Shown here piece by piece: positions 11,041-21,655 of a DNA stretch of 64,000 nucleotides. Numbering within the stretch: position 1 is the first letter of the stretch; each line of letters begins with the position of its first letter. Both the position numbers and the translations under genes were made by a program. The notes beneath the pieces were generated by a model. That model did no database searches. It had not been told where the DNA came from and saw only the letters and a program-made list of their open reading frames with translations. Origin of the DNA: Ophioderma brevispina. Lineage: Eukaryota > Echinodermata > Ophiuroidea > Amphilepidida > Ophiodermatidae. Location: assembly GCA_023653785.1 (NCBI GenBank), contig JAMKCH010001715.1, positions 42,590-106,589 on the forward strand, in the 5' to 3' direction.

Positions 11041-11790
11041 AAAGATTACTTTGTCCACTGTTGTCTGTTGTTGTTGTGAAAAAGGGATAACATTTGCCTG
11101 TAATATCTGCATACTTCAATGGAGTTAAACCAAACTTGAGTCATAGGTGCAATTTCGGATCCCTCATTTATTGGAGGTCAAAGGTCCAATACAAGAGTCA
11201 AAGGTCACATCCAGATCAAAGGTCACATACCAAGTCAAAGGTCTGTAAGATTGTCTGTTGATTGTTGTTGTCGTTGTTGTGAAAAGGGTTAACATTTGCT
11301 TGTAATAATCTGCATACTAATGGATTTAAACCAACCTTGAGTAATAGGTGCAACATGGGATTACTCATTTGTTGATGAGGTCAAAGGCCACATAGCAAGG
11401 TCAACGGTCACATAGCAAGGTCAAAGGTCATGTGAGGTCAAGTTGTAAGATAAGCTGAAAATGTAAAATTGACTTCAATTGAAAAGCTGAAGCTCAATTG
11501 AAGTCAAATTTGAGTCATAGGTGCAACATTAGATCCCTCAAAGGTCACATAACAAATTCAAATGTCATGTGAGGTCAAATTGTAAGATAGGTTGAAAAGT
11601 GAAATTGTCCTCGATTAAAAAGTTGAAGTCCAAGTGGAACCAAACTTGGTTTATGGAGATTACATGCAAACCCCCATTTGTTTATATGGTCAAAAGGTCA
11701 CATCAAAGTCAAAGGTCATATGAGGTCTATCATTCACAAACCACGACAGCAGGTGACACTAGAGGTCCAAGGACCGCAATGTATTTTTTT
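11041..11790 (+). repeat. Family A, two partial copies in tandem
   Basis: The 5' landmark 'TTGTTGTGAAAAAGGGATAACATTTGCCTGTAATATCTGCATAC' at about 11070-11112 recurs at about 11260-11325, so one truncated unit precedes a longer one. The longer unit runs to the family 3' end ('AGCAGGTGACACTAGAGGTCCAAGGACCGCAATGTATTTT', about 11748-11788). A DR1+DR4 composite identical to that at 7329-7351 lies at 11418-11440. Several further half-sites carry single mismatches. Confidence 0.75.
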
Positions 11791-11989
11791 TTACTAAAGA
11801 ACCCTTACATTTCATCCTGCAGGGCAAATTGTGTTTTGTCAAAAAGTACAGTTGATCCCCACCTACTGAGATTGCCTCCACTTCTACACAGCTTTTTGAA
11901 AGTCTCATTTGTATCACGACAAAAACAGAATAGAATGAAAAAAAAACTTTTAATAGCAACACACTGATTTGCGTTATTTATTTAGCTGT

Positions 11990-12259
11990 CTTTTTTTTTT
12001 TTTACAAAATTTCATTGAGGGCAAATATGATTTTTCTTACATTTATCTAGTTTTACACAGATCCCTATGGAATATGGGCATATAGAGGGTGCTATTTCAT
12101 ACAAATCATGATGTTTGTGGGCCTTTATGGCAAGATTCTGAAAGTGGATTTGTCTCTGATTTTACAGAGGTATGTCAAAATTGCATTGCCATTGCTTAAA
12201 ATGGTGCTACAAATAAAAGAGACAAATTGTATGGGGGTCAAACAGCAGTGTCTACCATC
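11990..12259 (+). repeat. Family C, copy 2, abutting the hAT MITE
   Basis: Landmarks match 5500-5900: 'AATTTCATTGAGGGCAAATATGA', 'AGAGGGTGCTAT', 'TATGGCAAGAT', 'GCTTAAAATGGTGC', 'AAAAGAGAC', 'GGGGTCAAACAGCAG'. The copy ends at the MITE's left target duplication (12260-12267). Confidence 0.7.
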
Positions 12260-12267
12260 ATGTTAAC

Positions 12268-12696
12268 TAGTGTCTAACCAATTACCCTAATATCTGTTAT
12301 ACCGATTACAGAGAATTTCAAAATTGGTTCATTCTGATTCCAATTTTTTCTATGTATTTTTTTTTTTGGCGTTACCATCACCGTTTTCGACAGCCAGAAT
12401 CTGCCAGAAAGTAGCAGATCGATTTAGGTAAACCACTAAAATGGTGAAATAATAAGTTAGGAACAACATACACACTCTTGTGTACATAAAATAATAAATT
12501 GTTTCTGTTTTGATTTATTTTCACCGTTTGGCCATCAGTTTGGAACAATTTTAATTCAAGTTTGGACCTCTTTGATATTAATTTTATCAGTATAGAAAAT
12601 CGGTAAAGAATGAGAATTTTGCCGATACCGATCAGATACCGATAAGGTCATAATCGGCCCGATTTCAAAAATACCCATCATATCGGTTAATCTCCA
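12268..12696 (-). mobile_element. hAT-type MITE, copy 1 (429 bp)
   Basis: The left end is TAGTGTCTAACCAAT and the right end, read inward on the other strand, is TGGAGATTAACCGAT: imperfect 15-bp inverted ends. Flanks are ATGTTAAC (12260-12267) and ATGTAAAC (12697-12704), an 8-bp duplication with one mismatch. The interior has several CGATACCGAT/ATCGGTA motifs near the right end. A second copy in opposite orientation at 59924-60346 has matching ends and its own 8-bp duplication. Non-coding; dependent on an unseen autonomous hAT. Confidence 0.85.
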
Positions 12697-12727
12697 ATGT
12701 AAACATAATTACAACATTCAAGAGTTA

Positions 12728-12790
12728 AGGTTTAGGATTAGGGCTGTGGGTTAGGGTTTAGGGTTAGAGTTTATGCTTAGTATTAGGGTA
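12728..12790 (+). repeat. Interstitial telomere-like TTAGGG tract
   Basis: Degenerate TTAGGG units (GGTTTAGGATTAGGG, GGGTTAGGGTTTAGGG, TATTAGGG) over about 60 bp, starting 32 bp from the MITE end. TTAGGG is the telomere repeat of most non-arthropod animals. Confidence 0.75.
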
Positions 12791-13325
12791 TTCTTGCGGG
12801 AAGATAAGACCCTACCTCTTCATCAAAAACATTTTTCACCCCCAGTATTCCCTTGTCAGAATTCTTGCATCGAACTTCAGAAAGTGTTAATAGCAACAAT
12901 TAGCTACCTACCTTGAGATAAGTGAAAAGCAATAAGTACGTAATCAAGTAAAAGGTGTTCTGGTAATTAGCATGCATGATTGAAGAAAGTGCCATTGACC
13001 TACCATAGAAAGTTTATGTACCTCTTTCTTCATAATGTGCAATTAATTCTCTATTTCTCCAGCTTTTCCACCCTCATGGAAAATGTATTGGCAAGCTTAA
13101 TTACAAGATTCTGCATCTACTAACAAAAACTAGACTTGTGCTTTAATTTGATTAGTACTTTATTTTCTTATAATGTGAGTTGATAAACCACATGAATTAA
13201 TTTGAATTAAGGAGTTTACACCTTGCCACTTCAAATTTGCAAAAGGTGATAATCCAGTGGAACATAGAAAGACTGGATCATGGTTCATTTGTTATGTTTC
13301 AAAACACATAATTCGTTGACAATTT
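12791..13325. other. Unassigned AT-rich sequence
   Basis: Nothing recognised. Confidence 0.4.
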
Positions 13326-13693
13326 TCAGGGCATTTTACGATCCCCAGCCTTGTTACCCGACTAAATTTCAAAAAGTTATGCTATTTGTACTGTCCGTAT
13401 CTGATCCATTAGCTTAGTATCAAATGTACATCAGATTTGAACTGGTGACACCTGTTTTAGCTCGATCTGAATTTGGTCATTCTTGCTTGATACATGGACA
13501 GGTGATGAACTAATTGATCAGTGTATGATATGTATCTTTTGTAGTTAAAGAGGATAATTGTGATCCACAGCCTCGTCCCCCCCCCCCCCCCCCGACTTAC
13601 CTAAAAAAAGTTGAGATTTTCATATCATCTGAACCATTAACATTAGTAATCCATGTGTGCCAAATCTTACGTGCAAATTCGGCCGTGTCTGTA
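13326..13693. repeat. Diverged direct repeat with poly-C run
   Basis: 'ACGATCCCCAGCCTTGTTACCCGACTAA...AAAAAGTTATG' near 13338 and 'GTGATCCACAGCCTCGTC(C)nGACTTACCTAAAAAAAGTTGAG' near 13560 are related. Both are followed by 'ATC(T)GA(A/T)CCATTA...' text, so about 230 bp separates two decayed units. The second contains a 17-C run at 13577-13593. Confidence 0.45.
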
Positions 13694-13713
13694 AGTAATT
13701 CGCAATTTTGTAT

Positions 13714-13737
13714 TTTCTGTCCGTAAACGGACAGAAA
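13714..13737. other. Perfect 10-bp stem, 4-nt loop
   Basis: TTTCTGTCCG, loop TAAA, CGGACAGAAA. No T tract or gene context indicates a terminator; significance unknown. Confidence 0.6.
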
Positions 13738-16700
13738 TTATAGCACAGTGGCATATGGGACCGTGGGAAACGAGCATTTGCTTATAACAGAAAACAACAC
13801 GTCAACAGTCGGGACTCATCCTAAAAGTTGTGGAAAAGCTTTCTCAAGGATATCTAGTGAATCACAATGAATAAAACAGAAGGGGTTGTGGAATTAACAA
13901 AATTAGCCTTTAGTAAGAACAGTGGCAAGCGCGCATGGTAAAATCAAGGAAGGGCGAAACATCATGGGGGGGGCTTTTACAGATTAACAGCCATTTTTAC
14001 ACAATATTTATTGCTTAAACCTGTTTTTTTTTTCCTGGATTTTAAAGAGGGGTGGGGCACTGCCCGCCTGCCACCGTCCACCCCTGGCACTGCCCCTGGC
14101 TAAGAACTTCATTCAAATTCATAGTATATCTCTTTTATTGTGAGCTTTTACTTTGTTCTTCTGCATGTGTCATTGCGATCAATAGCAGTAAGTTGTTTGT
14201 TCAATATGTTGAAATAATTTGTTTGAACAACAAGGACAGCTATCTAAAAGCCTGTATAAGTTTTTTGTCAATATAATTCTTTGACTAAGAATCTGTTTTG
14301 TTATTGATCTGTTATAAGGTCGTATTTGATTTTTAATAACTTAAATGTTGTAATTGAAATTTGGATCTTTCTATCATAATGACACAATATGACACAATTG
14401 TGTTTAATTATTAAAGCACTATATGACATCTGTAATCCATAGGTGAAAGAACCTCCTCTAGGGCGGTAGCTACGTTTGGTACCTCTACATCTTCCACCTG
14501 GAATGCTTTTGGCACGGATTTTGAAAGCATACTGCCAGTGCTTTGTCTTTAAATTTGTTCATGCCATAACGTTCTAAACAAAATTCCTTTAACGCCTAGT
14601 TTGCTTGTTATGCTCCCATCGGGGCCTGGGCTCAGCAAACTATGCACTGATCCACGCCGATTGAGTGCTCAGCATGTCGATTATTGCCAAGTACACGGAT
14701 GCCCCAATTGGGCCAGCTGTGTGTTATGCTGCGGAGGCAGCACTACACGCTTAAATACGCTTATATTGTAAAGATGGTGCTTCACTTTATTGAGAATTGT
14801 GCTTATAGCCAGGTGGAAGGTATTCGACTGTGATATCATTGTACTAAAGTAGGCAATAAATTAGACAAATGAAATGATGAAAATTGTATTGTATTGTGTC
14901 TAAAACCGAGTTCCTTTAAATCTCGATCGTGGGTTCACACATCCTGAGGAGATTTCTGCGTTGTGATTGGTTTAGAGCAGTCCTAAACAACATTTCTGGC
15001 CCTGCAGTAATCGATTTCTGATCACGTTTGGTCAGGACAAAATGATAGAAATAGTAGGCGTGGTACAATGAGCTCCTTATGATCATGACTGTTACGGCTA
15101 TTTGTCTCAAAATATATGTGAAGCCCAATAATACTTGACTGTTCATTCAGAACCTTTTTTTTTTTTTTGGAATATTGAGTGGAATAAAACACAAAACCTG
15201 CGTTCAATATTTGTGTATGTTTTTGCACATACAACCACACCCCATTAATGTAATGGAACATTGTGATGTTTTCTCAGTGTGAAGACGACAAAACATGGCA
15301 TGAAGAGAGGTACTTTCAGCTGATTTTGGAGGATTTAAGGTACAAATATTCACATAAAATGTGTAAATGAATGGGGCTGACACTCGCCCTTGGATTTTCA
15401 TGAGTTAAATACACGCTGATTTGGCCCTCTGGCCGGCCGGTGGAGGTCACTTCGCGACGACGCGGCACCGGCCTGCCCTGTCCATCAGCGGTTTACTCCT
15501 GAAACTCTATGAGATGAACCCCTACTTAAGCCTGGTTAACAGCAAAGTGCCTTCTTTAGCCCATTTATCCCTAGTAGATTTTGTATAGGCTATAACACAA
15601 AGTCAGGCTGTCTTTTGAAATGGCTTCACAAATGACCTGTCATCTCAAAACCATCTTAGTCTAGGCTTGTTTGAGCTCATTTTAATGCATTTCCTGCTAA
15701 TTTCAATCATGAAAAATGTTGTCTATTGAGCACTGAGTAGTCACTGTCCCTGCTTGACGGGATAACTATGTAATAGAAGGAACCATGTACACACCTGCAT
15801 TTCTTCATATCATATGACCATACTCAGCAACGAAATAGGCTCATTTGCTGAATAAGATACTTATGCTGAATTAGACCATGTCAGGAATCGAGGTTTCTTG
15901 TTTCATGCTGGCGATAAATTTCATCATTATGACAATTCCGACATTATCTATATCTCTGTCAAAGATTACACGGAGATTTCTCATGTTCCTAAGCTTACTG
16001 ATGTACGCCCATGAATTATAGATTTCTGTGCTTTAGTTGTCATTGCCTAAGCTACAATTTTTGTCATTGAACAAACAGAGATCGCATCCTTTTCCACAGG
16101 GACACTGTGGTAGAATTAAATTTCCCTCCTTTTTAGAACTTTGCAAGAAGGCACCAGGAGGAATTTTTGAAATAAAAAGAAATATATTTCAAACCTATTT
16201 CCCTATTTCCTGCAAGCTTACTTTGGATTAAGTGTTTTCAATATGAATCAAGTTATGATCTAAGCTCTAAACATCGTCTTCAAAATCACCAAATTGTTTT
16301 TGGCCCATAGAGAGATGGCTTCAAATTCTTTGATTTAAACCTAACGTTGAATGTCCTTGCATGTTTTGGAGATTTTCTTTTTCTGTTAAGTCTAAAATTG
16401 ATATAATATCACAGTCCTTCAAAAAGAGAAGCAAGAAAGAAACTGTTTATGAGTATGCTCAGTCCAAGTGTCATACAACTCATACCAATTAATGACAATT
16501 CCCTCTCACAATTCATTGAGTGTTCATGCCCCAGAAAACAAACCTGCAAAAAAGAGGCCCCCTCCCAAGAACACCACAAATGCCTCTCATATATTTGCAA
16601 TTATATACTGCAATCTATTGCAAGCAGCATTGTTTTTTTTTTATGGGGGGGGGGGGAGGAAGGTTCATGATATCCAAATTTCAATACCTTTTGAGCTGTA

Positions 16701-17699
16701 TTAATATTTACATTAAAGCCAATTTTTGAGAATTAATTGTAAAGTGTTTTTTTTTTTTGACGGACCAGCAAAAAAGTAAACTTTGAGCAGGTCCCTTAAT
16801 ATGCGGAACCTTTCAAACTCCATCCTTTCTTGGTGAAAACTATAGAGGGTAATCCTTCGTTCCTTCTCCGGTGATGTCCTCTATAATCAATTGCACTAGA
16901 AAACTGATGAATTGCCACTCAAAAAGTCTCAAATATGTGTAAAGATATAAATTGAAAGGTATGTCTTGAATTTGATCAAAAGATTGCAGGCAAACAACAA
17001 AGTACTTGAAAAAGGAAATATATTGATTGAAGATGCTCACAAGTCCCACCCGTGACAACATTTGTCGAAGTTTAGCTGTTTGAATATTGACTGGCTACAG
17101 CCATGATATTGCCATATATTTCAAAGGCTGAAATACCAAAATGCCAACACACTGCTGTGTGATTGACATATAGCACTGTTAGTCCCACTGCACTTCATAA
17201 AATTTCAGCCTAACTAGTTTTAAGATCAATATTTCATGTGTCATATCAACCCAATCTTGTGCTAGTGTACATTTATGGATAATAGGGAAACAAGGAATCT
17301 GTTTGATGTGCCGCTGTAATGAGCGACAGTCCCGCCTTGAGATTTTTTCGCATTTGGCTCACATATTCTAAGCCATTTGATTAATACCAAAGTCTAAATG
17401 AAATTGTCAAAAATGTCACAGGATTTTCATTTGCCATTTTATGAATCAACTATAGGTGACTTCACAGTGTTATTTTGGGAGATGATCTAATTATTTCAGG
17501 TTGATTGGGATATGTTGCCAAATTGATAAATTTACAACAGCAAAATGCTAATCCTAAATGTAACTTCATTTATCCAAAAAGATGGTGGATTTTTCAAATG
17601 TAAAAAAAAGAGAATCTGACTGATTTACATGGCCAAGGCAATTACTGCTCCCTCTTTCTCGGGCTTACCCAAGATGTATATATGATGTATATTAATTTT
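13738..17699. other. Large region without recognised genes or repeats
   Basis: Contains G-rich and GC-rich patches (13965-13975, 14046-14100, 15428-15470) and homopolymer T runs. On the minus strand at about 14430-14550 two overlapping frames are open; one reads AFQVEDVEVPNVATALEEV. It lacks convincing splice signals, so it is not called. The rest looks like unique intergenic or intronic DNA. Confidence 0.4.
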
Positions 17700-17935
17700 T
17701 ATTTTTTGTCGTCTGCAAAGCAAGCGGCACATAGGGATTGCTTTGGTAACATGTGTGTCTGTGTATCTGTCTGTGTATCTGTGTGTCTGCGTATCTGTCT
17801 GTGGCAAAAATGTTGACCCAAATGTTATCCCTAAACATAATTGCCCACTGTTTCCATATTTCATGACACTTGGATACAGTGGTCCTTGGTTAGTGACCTC
17901 ATGTGACCTTGGTGACCTCATGTGACCTTTTACAT
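17700..17935 (+). repeat. Dispersed repeat family B, copy 1
   Basis: Begins 'TTTGTCGTCTGCAAAGCAAGCGGCACATAGGGATTGCTTTGG', an opening like that of family A. It continues through a TGTGTATCTGTC microsatellite (17748-17803) and ends 'ATGACACTTGGATACAGTGGTCCTTGG...GTGACCTCATGTGACC', which also occurs at 62505-62575. The ending carries TGACCT half-sites spaced unlike the DR1 pairs of family A. Confidence 0.6.
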
Positions 17936-18330
17936 TTTTAAAAATATGTAACTTGGGGCATTCTGAAGAAAACTATTTCATTGGTTGCCATGGCAATCAG
18001 GAGTTGACCAATCAAGACATTTTCACTGAATAACTAAAAAGTGAAATTTATTAACAAATGTTAGGGCACCCCTTTCAAGTTCTTAAACATAATATTGGAC
18101 ACTTTGCATAGTTTTCTCAAATGCACTTGTGTGTATGAATTGTATTTCCTCTTTCTGTATCAGTAAGCTAATGGTCTATTACCTTCATGGTTCTATGTTG
18201 TATGTCATCAGAGTTTACCTTAGTTCATTTCATCATCTGCAACACATTAATAAGCACATTTTGACTGTTCTAAGCTCCTGACATCTTTTCAGAAGTGTTC
18301 ACTTTCAGAAGGGTTCACTTTATAATTCTT
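17936..18330. other. Unassigned sequence
   Basis: Nothing recognised. Confidence 0.4.
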
Positions 18331-19050
18331 ATAGGTTAATTTTAAAAAGTAAAATATAGTTCATGGGTTAAGTTTTGTTTGAATTAAGCATAAAGTTTTC
18401 CATGTAGAGTTAGTATAATAAGCTGTTTGGGGTGGGTGCGGGATGGGGTATCTCCCTCCTGCGCTTCGCGCAGAACCATTGCGATGTTCGCTTTACAAAG
18501 CACATTTTCCATGCAAATTTGATAGAAATAATTTGAATACTTACAGGTATGATCAACAGTTTTAAAAAGTAAAATATAGTTGATTGGTTATGTTTTGTTT
18601 CAATTATGCATAAAGTGTACATGGAGAGTTTGTATAAAAAGCTGTCTGGGGTGGATGCGGAGTGCAGAACCCTTGCAATATTCGCTTTCAAAAAAACATT
18701 TTCCATGCAAATTTGTTAGAAATAGGTCATGATCAACAGTTTTAAAAAGGTAGAATATAGTCGATGGGTTAACATTTGTTATATATGCAAAGTGTGGAAC
18801 TCTTGCTATGTTCATTTTCCAAAACACATTTTCTCATGCAAATTTGATGGTAACATTATTTTATAATGCATGACCAACCGTTTTGCAAAGCAAAATCAAA
18901 TTGTTTTAGTTTTTGCCTGATGTAATGGCCGCAATGCAGCCATTTGCCGCGTAAGCAATGCGGGTGTGGATGCGGGCGAAACTTAGGGATATTTAGTTTT
19001 CAAGACATGTTTTCTACCCAATTTAAAATTGCAAGTTAATTATAAAAATA
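18331..19050. repeat. Degenerate tandem repeat, ~4 units of 140-220 bp
   Basis: The landmark TTTTAAAAAGTAAAATATAG occurs at about 18341, 18561 and 18741, and in decayed form at 18881. Each is followed by 'GGGTGGATGCGG', 'TTCGCTTT...ACATTTTCCATGCAAATTTG' and 'GATCAACAG'. Unit length shrinks from about 220 to 180 to 140 bp because later units lack internal parts. An extra GCGCTTCGCGC palindrome sits in the first unit near 18461. Confidence 0.75.
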
Positions 19051-20338
19051 GTAATATAGGCCTACTTTGAGTAACGGTCTGAAAAAAATAAACTTAACTG
19101 GTGTAAGGCTAATTTTTTTAATGAAGTACGTCAAAGCTGGTGCACAGGCCATTTCATGCATGCGTAAAGGTAGCACAAGTTTGGTCGCAACGTTCAATGA
19201 CAAATTTGTTGTCATTTCTCAAATAAGGAGAAGCCCTACACTTAAATTAAGCATGTAATTACTTTTTAAAACCGCACATGGCGTGGAAAAATGTTGCAAA
19301 TTTTATGAGTATTTTCCAACATAAGTAACAGGGCAGTTTATTTCTGTGTTTCCACAAGGCAAGTTTTTTTTATTATTTGTGTAATAAATGATTTATGTAC
19401 AACAGGAACTCCAGCAATTTGTAGTTTACTTCTGCTATGAATTATAAGGCCCAAAAAATTAATTAATAGGTATGTCTCAGCTTCCCACACATACTGCTTT
19501 TAATAAGATTTAGCATGTAGCACTACACAGTGGTGATGTGTTTTCTTTTTCCCCCTCTGGGATCTTTTTACTTTTAACGGAACTTTTTATTTCGATCTGC
19601 ATAATTGCAAAGGACAACTTTGTTGTGTTATTTAAAAGTTCATACCTTTTAAAGAAAAGCCACAGAACGTGTGGCTCATTCCAATAGTAATGGTTATTCA
19701 ATTTTAATTTAGCTTATGACCTATACTTTCTTGTGGTGCCTTTCAATTCATAACCCATATCATGTATGGAGTATGCGCTGGGTCACACGAACATGGAAGT
19801 CTTGAATAACTGCTAGGTTTGTGAAAAATTCAATGTGGCAGGGATGACTTTTTCAACATTAGCATTGCAAAAACTTTGACATTGTTGTTTGAAAATATGA
19901 AACTTAAAATTGGTGTTGCTTTTGAAACATACATGTACACAACTATAGATGTTTAAGTTTCAAAAGTAGTTTTTTCTGACAGAAAACAAAATATTTGTCA
20001 ATATCTTACTGCTAAATTTGTCCTTGTCGATGCATTAGTGAAAATTACATAACAAGCATATCCTCGATATTCTGAAATTAATATCATATAGACATGTTTT
20101 AATAACTTTAAAGCGGTCTTGAAGATGCCATTTACGACTGTTTCTATACCTGTTATTAATTTAATAAAGAATGCATAAAACTCTTCATTTCTCGATGAAT
20201 ACAGTGTGTTAAGCTTAGCCACTCACAGCGGTCTTTACTACAACAATTTTCCAATACAACAGTGCAAAAATGGACTTTGATGACAAATAGGGAGTGTGAC
20301 TCCCATCTTGGACGTGACGTGCATGTTAAGACCCTCAT
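19051..20338. other. Unassigned AT-rich sequence
   Basis: No gene or repeat recognised. Confidence 0.4.
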
Positions 20339-20650
20339 TTTCAGCATCGCTGTCACCCAAAGACCCCATATATTTTGAAAAAGTCACCCATTGACCCCAT
20401 ATTTTTTTTTAAATTTTACCAAACTGTCACCCAAAGACCCCTATATTTGGGAACATTTTGAAAATTTTCATTCAAAGACCCCTATTTTGGATGAAATTTT
20501 TGAAAAATTTTCTAAAAAGACCCCATTTTTGGGGAAAATGTTGCAAATTTTTCACCCAAAAACCCCTTATTTTGGGCATTTTAGCCGTCTCTCACCCAAT
20601 GACCCCTATTTTTTTTAGTCCTCTGTCACTGAATGCCCCTGGGTTTCAAA
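20339..20650. repeat. Minisatellite, ~40-bp units (CACCCAAAGACCCCTATTTTGG type)
   Basis: 'TCACCCAAAGACCCC(T)AT(A)TTT' recurs about seven times, alternating with 'GAAAATTTTGAAAAATTT' spacers. On the plus strand it reads as repeating P-K-D/T-P-Y-F-G peptides, a consequence of the unit length rather than evidence of a gene, because single-base indels break the frame between units. Confidence 0.85.
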
Positions 20651-21094
20651 GTGCCAGCCTTACACCCATATCCATTTCATATGTGATTGCAACCGCTACG
20701 GTCACATCCATTTTTCCCACAATGTCTTTCGATATTTTTCCAGTCTTGAGAATTTTCAAACACTGGATTCAATTTACGTCAACTTTTTTTTTTCAATTTT
20801 ATAATCAGGATTACGTACTTACCAGACCACTGTGCTTTACTTTGTTGAAACAAAATGGGATTTACTTCACCTACTGTATTGTCTCTGATAAACACTCCCA
20901 TCTAATAAATGCCCCCCTCAATTTTTATTTGACCAAATGTTCCAAAAAGTAAAAAGATTTTAAAATAGTTTGTCCATATGTTGAATAAAAATATAAACTT
21001 GTAGTGGTATTGTGGTCTGTTCATTGAAACCATATCAAGTGGGCTAATGAATTAAATGCGATATACTAAAATGTGGCTCTTTGTTTTACTTTAG

Positions 21095-21200
21095 TTGGAA
21101 GAAATGAGCAAGCAGCAAGTTCAAGATGCCAATAGGAGAAATATCGAGTGTGCAAGAGGAAATAGAGAAAGCCCTCTAGGAAGTCCAGGTTAAGCAGATG
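21095..21200 (+). CDS. Candidate internal exon with canonical splice sites
   Basis: TCTTTGTTTTACTTTAG|T at 21094/21095 is a strong acceptor, and CAGATG|GTAAGT at 21200/21201 a strong donor. The 106-bp interval between them is purine-rich and unlike its AT-rich flanks. Reading starts LEEMSKQQVQ. After a one-frame shift the second half reads MPIGEISSVQEEIEKAL, stop, EVQVKQM, so no single frame is fully open. The residue mix suggests a coiled coil or helical linker. It may be a real exon with sequence errors, a non-coding transcript exon, or a decayed copy. Family unknown. Confidence 0.4.
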
Positions 21201-21487
21201 GTAAGTGGATGTATTCAATGAGTGTTAGTGTTAACCTAGACAAAAAGATTAGGTCAGGATTGCAGAATAGCACTGGTTTTAAAGGCATTTTTTTTTAATT
21301 TCAAGTTAAAAACATAAGTTGATATCAATAGTCTGTTGTGTTCTCTAATGGATATGAGAGCCTGGCAAATGCACATACACCCCATCAAGTACCGGGGGAC
21401 GAAACTTGCAGTTTGATGGTAGAAGCAATAATGCATATGGCAACAAGCCCTATAAATAATGTGCTAATATTGATGGTTAACCATTAA

Positions 21488-21651
21488 AATGGGTGTTTTT
21501 TTGGTTTATATCTTGAGAATTGAAAATGGTTTGAGGGTTCAAATTTCAAGTATGACTAATGAGATAAAATCGGCTTTCAACCTGATATCAAATCGATACT
21601 ACTTCCGGGGTAAAATCAGGGGGTCCCCAAAGGCGATACGGAAACCGCACC
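21488..21651. mobile_element. TTAA-flanked MITE, copy 1 (164 bp)
   Basis: Flanked by TTAA at 21484-21487 and 21652-21655. The right half ('AACCTGATATCAAATCGATACTACTTCCGGGG...AAACCGCACC') matches 62155-62224, whose ends form a clearer inverted repeat. TTAA target sites are typical of piggyBac-type elements; family assignment is inference. Confidence 0.6.
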
Positions 21652-21655
21652 TTAA

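Noticed and set aside
14430..14550. Minus-strand text reading AFQVEDVEVPNVATALEEV as an exon
   Set aside because: A second frame is equally open, no convincing acceptor or donor borders it, and it is short.
20825..20905. Minus-strand segment with GTAAGT donor and open text MGVFIRDNTVGEVNPILFQQ
   Set aside because: Preceded by a GGGGGGCATTTATTAG motif that I associate with repetitive DNA rather than exons; the acceptor is poor and it adjoins the minisatellite.
20391..20952. 164-codon frame with repeating PKTPYFG-like peptides
   Set aside because: The repeating part comes from the ~40-bp minisatellite, with frame changes between units; the remainder has no domain.
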